Source: Chitinophaga rhizophila
GTDB lineage: Bacteria > Bacteroidota > Bacteroidia > Chitinophagales > Chitinophagaceae
DNA length: 64,000 nt
Direction of reading: 5' to 3'
NCBI RefSeq assembly: GCF_019492185.1
Contig: NZ_JAICCF010000002.1
Span: 930,001 to 994,000, forward strand
Shown in pieces: positions 62,142-64,000 of this stretch. Both the position numbers and the translations under genes were made by a program. Numbering within the stretch: position 1 is the stretch's first letter; the number at the start of each line of letters is the position of its first letter. The notes under the pieces are model-generated. The model saw nothing but the letters and a program-made list of their open reading frames with translations. It did no database searches and was not told where the DNA came from.

Positions 62142-62910
62142 TATCGATTTAGTTTTTGGTTAGAGAATAGACAAGTGACAGACACTTGCGGGCATAGAAA
62201 GTCTGGTCGCTTTGCGACAGTGTTTCGTTTCATTGTTCGTTATAATTAAAATTGGTTGTCGTTAAAAAATACTTCCCCCTTATGCTATCTCATAGCAATG
62301 TTTTTATGCTTCCATCATGATATATTTTTTGAACCGTGTTACGTTTCTCACAACGTCATCTGCAACAATGTATACTGGACACTTATTCTTCTCGGAAGAA
62401 TTTTATGTGTAATACACGGCGGCAATTGACCAATAGTTTAGTAGAAATTTGAGATGATTAAATAATTGTTCATTGTTCTTACTTCCCGTGCAAATCCGAT
62501 TTTGGCATCTTTTAGTAGATCTGCTACGGAAATGAAATATTCACTAGTTATATGTTCACTAATTGCTCTAAGTCTGACTACTCTTACGAGTAATACAATT
62601 CACTGTTAATATTTGTTCCGAAAATTTAATAAATGATACGTTTCACTACATGGACGGCTAATTAAAAGCCGGATTTCATAACTGATTCACTCTCCAGACA
62701 ATCGTCTATCTTTCTTTGTTCACTTTTATTTAACACAATGAATGTAGTCAATTTTAACATTTCGTACAATAACAATTGCGTTGTACATAATTATAACCTT
62801 TTACAGGCTTTGCCAAATACTATTTTAACAGTTATTGGTTGTATGTAAACCGTTTTAGCTTTCCTGTGCCAAAGCCTTTCCGCTTTTTCTTCTCCTGATA
62901 GTATTTTGAC
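62142..62910. other. long AT-rich leader and promoter region of the SusC operon
   Basis: About 770 bp with no gene. On the minus strand it precedes SusC; a small hairpin CAAGTG/CACTTG lies near 62171-62187 (five-base loop). I found no certain -33/-7 pair. No ECF sigma/anti-sigma or SusR-type gene is present in the window. Confidence 0.45.
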
Positions 62911-62950
62911 AAAAAAAAGGAGTTGCACCTATCCTACGGTACAACTCCTT
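62911..62950 (-). terminator. terminator of the GH43 gene
   Basis: On the minus strand AAGGAGTTG pairs with CAACTCCTT (62917-62925 with 62942-62950) around a 16-base loop and is followed by eight T's. It separates the glycosidase gene from the SusC operon. Confidence 0.9.
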
Positions 62951-62993
62951 CTCCCCTTTTCAGGCAGGTCGTATAGCCTTAAAGTGTGATTAA

Positions 62994-63965
62994 CTATTTC
63001 AGCTTATCTGGTTTAACGCCTTCATTTGTAATCCTTACAGGTACAATCAGTCCATTTTCGTCAAAGCGCATTTCGTCTATACATACTACGCGGTTGTTTG
63101 CCGCCTTTTCTGTCAGCGGACGTCTGTGGTAAACAATATACCAACGGTCTGTTCCTGGTACATTGATCACAGAGTGGTGACCTGCGCCTCTGGCAATCTT
63201 ATCATCCTGCTGTAATATCTTTCCAATCCTTTTAAAAGGGCCTGCCGGTGAATCAGCAATAGCATAAGCTACAGAATAATCCGGGCCGGTCCAGCCGCCT
63301 TCTGACCACATAAAGTAATATTTCCCGTCACGAATGAACATAAAAGGACCTTCTACATAACCCTCGGGGGTAACTTCTTTAAAGGTAGTACCATCCTCAA
63401 ATGGTGTGAACCCTTTAAAATCATTATTGAGTTTGGCTATGTTACAATGACGCCAGCCACCATATATAATATAGTATTGCCCATCCTTGTCATGAAACAC
63501 AAACTGGTCAATAGGTTGCGCTTTATTGTGGAACTTGTCAATCAGCGGTTTTCCGATATGGTCCTTATAAGGGCCACCTGGTTTATCAGCCACCGCTACG
63601 CCAATCCCTCCTTCTTCATTGTCACTCTGAATGTCATTAGCTGCAAAGAAAAAGTAATACTTCCCGTCCTTCTTTACTATTGCCGGGGCCCACATGGCTT
63701 TATTAGCCCATTTCACAGCTGATGTATCCAGAATGTGAGGATGCTTCTTCCATTTTACCAGATCCCGGGATGAAAAAGCATCAAAAAACACCTGTTTCTC
63801 ATACTTGTCGGAATAGGTAGGGTAAATCCAATACTCCTTTCCCCATATAACAGCTTCGGGGTCGGCATACCAGCCCTGCACAATGGGGTTACCTGAAGTT
63901 TTCTGCGCTGCGGCGGGTAGCGAAGCTCCTGCAGCCAAAAGCAATAACGTTAAGACCTTTCTCAT
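62994..63965 (-). CDS. secreted GH43-family glycoside hydrolase
   Basis: Starting at the Met at 63965, the 323-residue protein has a signal peptide (KVLTLLLLAAGASLPAAAQ) and a five-bladed propeller with the three GH43 acidic residues. The general base Asp35 is in WYADPEA, the pKa modulator Asp153 is in PIDQFVFHDKDG, and the general acid Glu205 is in YVEGPFMF. The family contains arabinofuranosidases, arabinanases and xylosidases; the exact activity cannot be told. It lies upstream of SusC/SusD on the same strand and could act on the same glycan. Confidence 0.9.
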   Translation of the reverse strand: MRKVLTLLLLAAGASLPAAAQKTSGNPIVQGWYADPEAVIWGKEYWIYPTYSDKYEKQVFFDAFSSRDLVKWKKHPHILDTSAVKWANKAMWAPAIVKKDGKYYFFFAANDIQSDNEEGGIGVAVADKPGGPYKDHIGKPLIDKFHNKAQPIDQFVFHDKDGQYYIIYGGWRHCNIAKLNNDFKGFTPFEDGTTFKEVTPEGYVEGPFMFIRDGKYYFMWSEGGWTGPDYSVAYAIADSPAGPFKRIGKILQQDDKIARGAGHHSVINVPGTDRWYIVYHRRPLTEKAANNRVVCIDEMRFDENGLIVPVRITNEGVKPDKLK

Positions 63966-64000
63966 AATAGAATTTCCTGTTTGAACCACAATATAATAAC

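Overview
The window looks like a Bacteroidota chromosome, most likely a Chitinophaga-like member of the Chitinophagaceae. The support is a SusC/SusD pair, an NVEALA-type peptide beside a six-bladed propeller lipoprotein, several TonB-type receptors, Bacteroidota-style promoters (TTTG plus TAnnTTTG) in front of both tRNA genes, and weak or absent Shine-Dalgarno sites. The species cannot be fixed from the sequence alone.

Layout. (1) 1-3400 is core-like: the N-terminal part of an Omp85-type outer-membrane protein, a LOG-family phosphoribohydrolase, tRNA-Asp and a membrane acyltransferase. (2) 3414 to about 18500 is a genomic island beginning at tRNA-Ser(TGA). A large serine recombinase reads back toward the tRNA, and its last codons are the antisense of the tRNA 3' half. 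Behind it lie two small genes, a HEPN-type protein, a histidine kinase, two unknown proteins and a pair of inverted, structured RNA-like elements (8808-8980). An AT-rich defence block follows: an OLD-family nuclease plus UvrD-like helicase (Gabija architecture), continued by an unknown 154-aa protein, an intact Ser/Thr kinase and an overlapping 59-aa protein, then an opposing NADAR plus PRTase-like pair. (3) 18358-20389 is a 2-kb segment bounded by two 40-bp imperfect direct repeats. It carries a DUF1016 nuclease remnant and an exported beta-lactamase-fold hydrolase. (4) 20.6-35.4 kb is accessory metabolism and regulation: AraC and Crp regulators, a luciferase-like oxidoreductase, SDRs, two adjacent AlkB-like dioxygenases, and an NVEALA / propeller / thioredoxin / outer-membrane-barrel cluster. 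(5) 35.5-39.4 kb is a tripartite export operon (TolC, HlyD, ABC membrane domain) without an ATPase domain. (6) 40-53 kb holds a J-domain protein, a macro-domain protein, small envelope proteins, a siderophore-type TonB receptor, a secreted PI-PLC-like enzyme and an HPP membrane protein. (7) 52.7-64 kb is a polysaccharide-utilisation-like locus: SusC, SusD, a large CRTAC1 (FG-GAP/UnbV) protein and a vanadium-haloperoxidase-like PAP2 protein in one direction, with a GH43 glycosidase upstream on the same strand.

The strongest candidates for something undescribed are the extended Gabija-kinase operon (9659-15534), the NADAR/PRTase pair (16207-18070), the inverted RNA-like elements (8808-8980), and the tandem AlkB-like dioxygenases (31260-33303). 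All functional statements come from motifs read by eye; no database search was possible.
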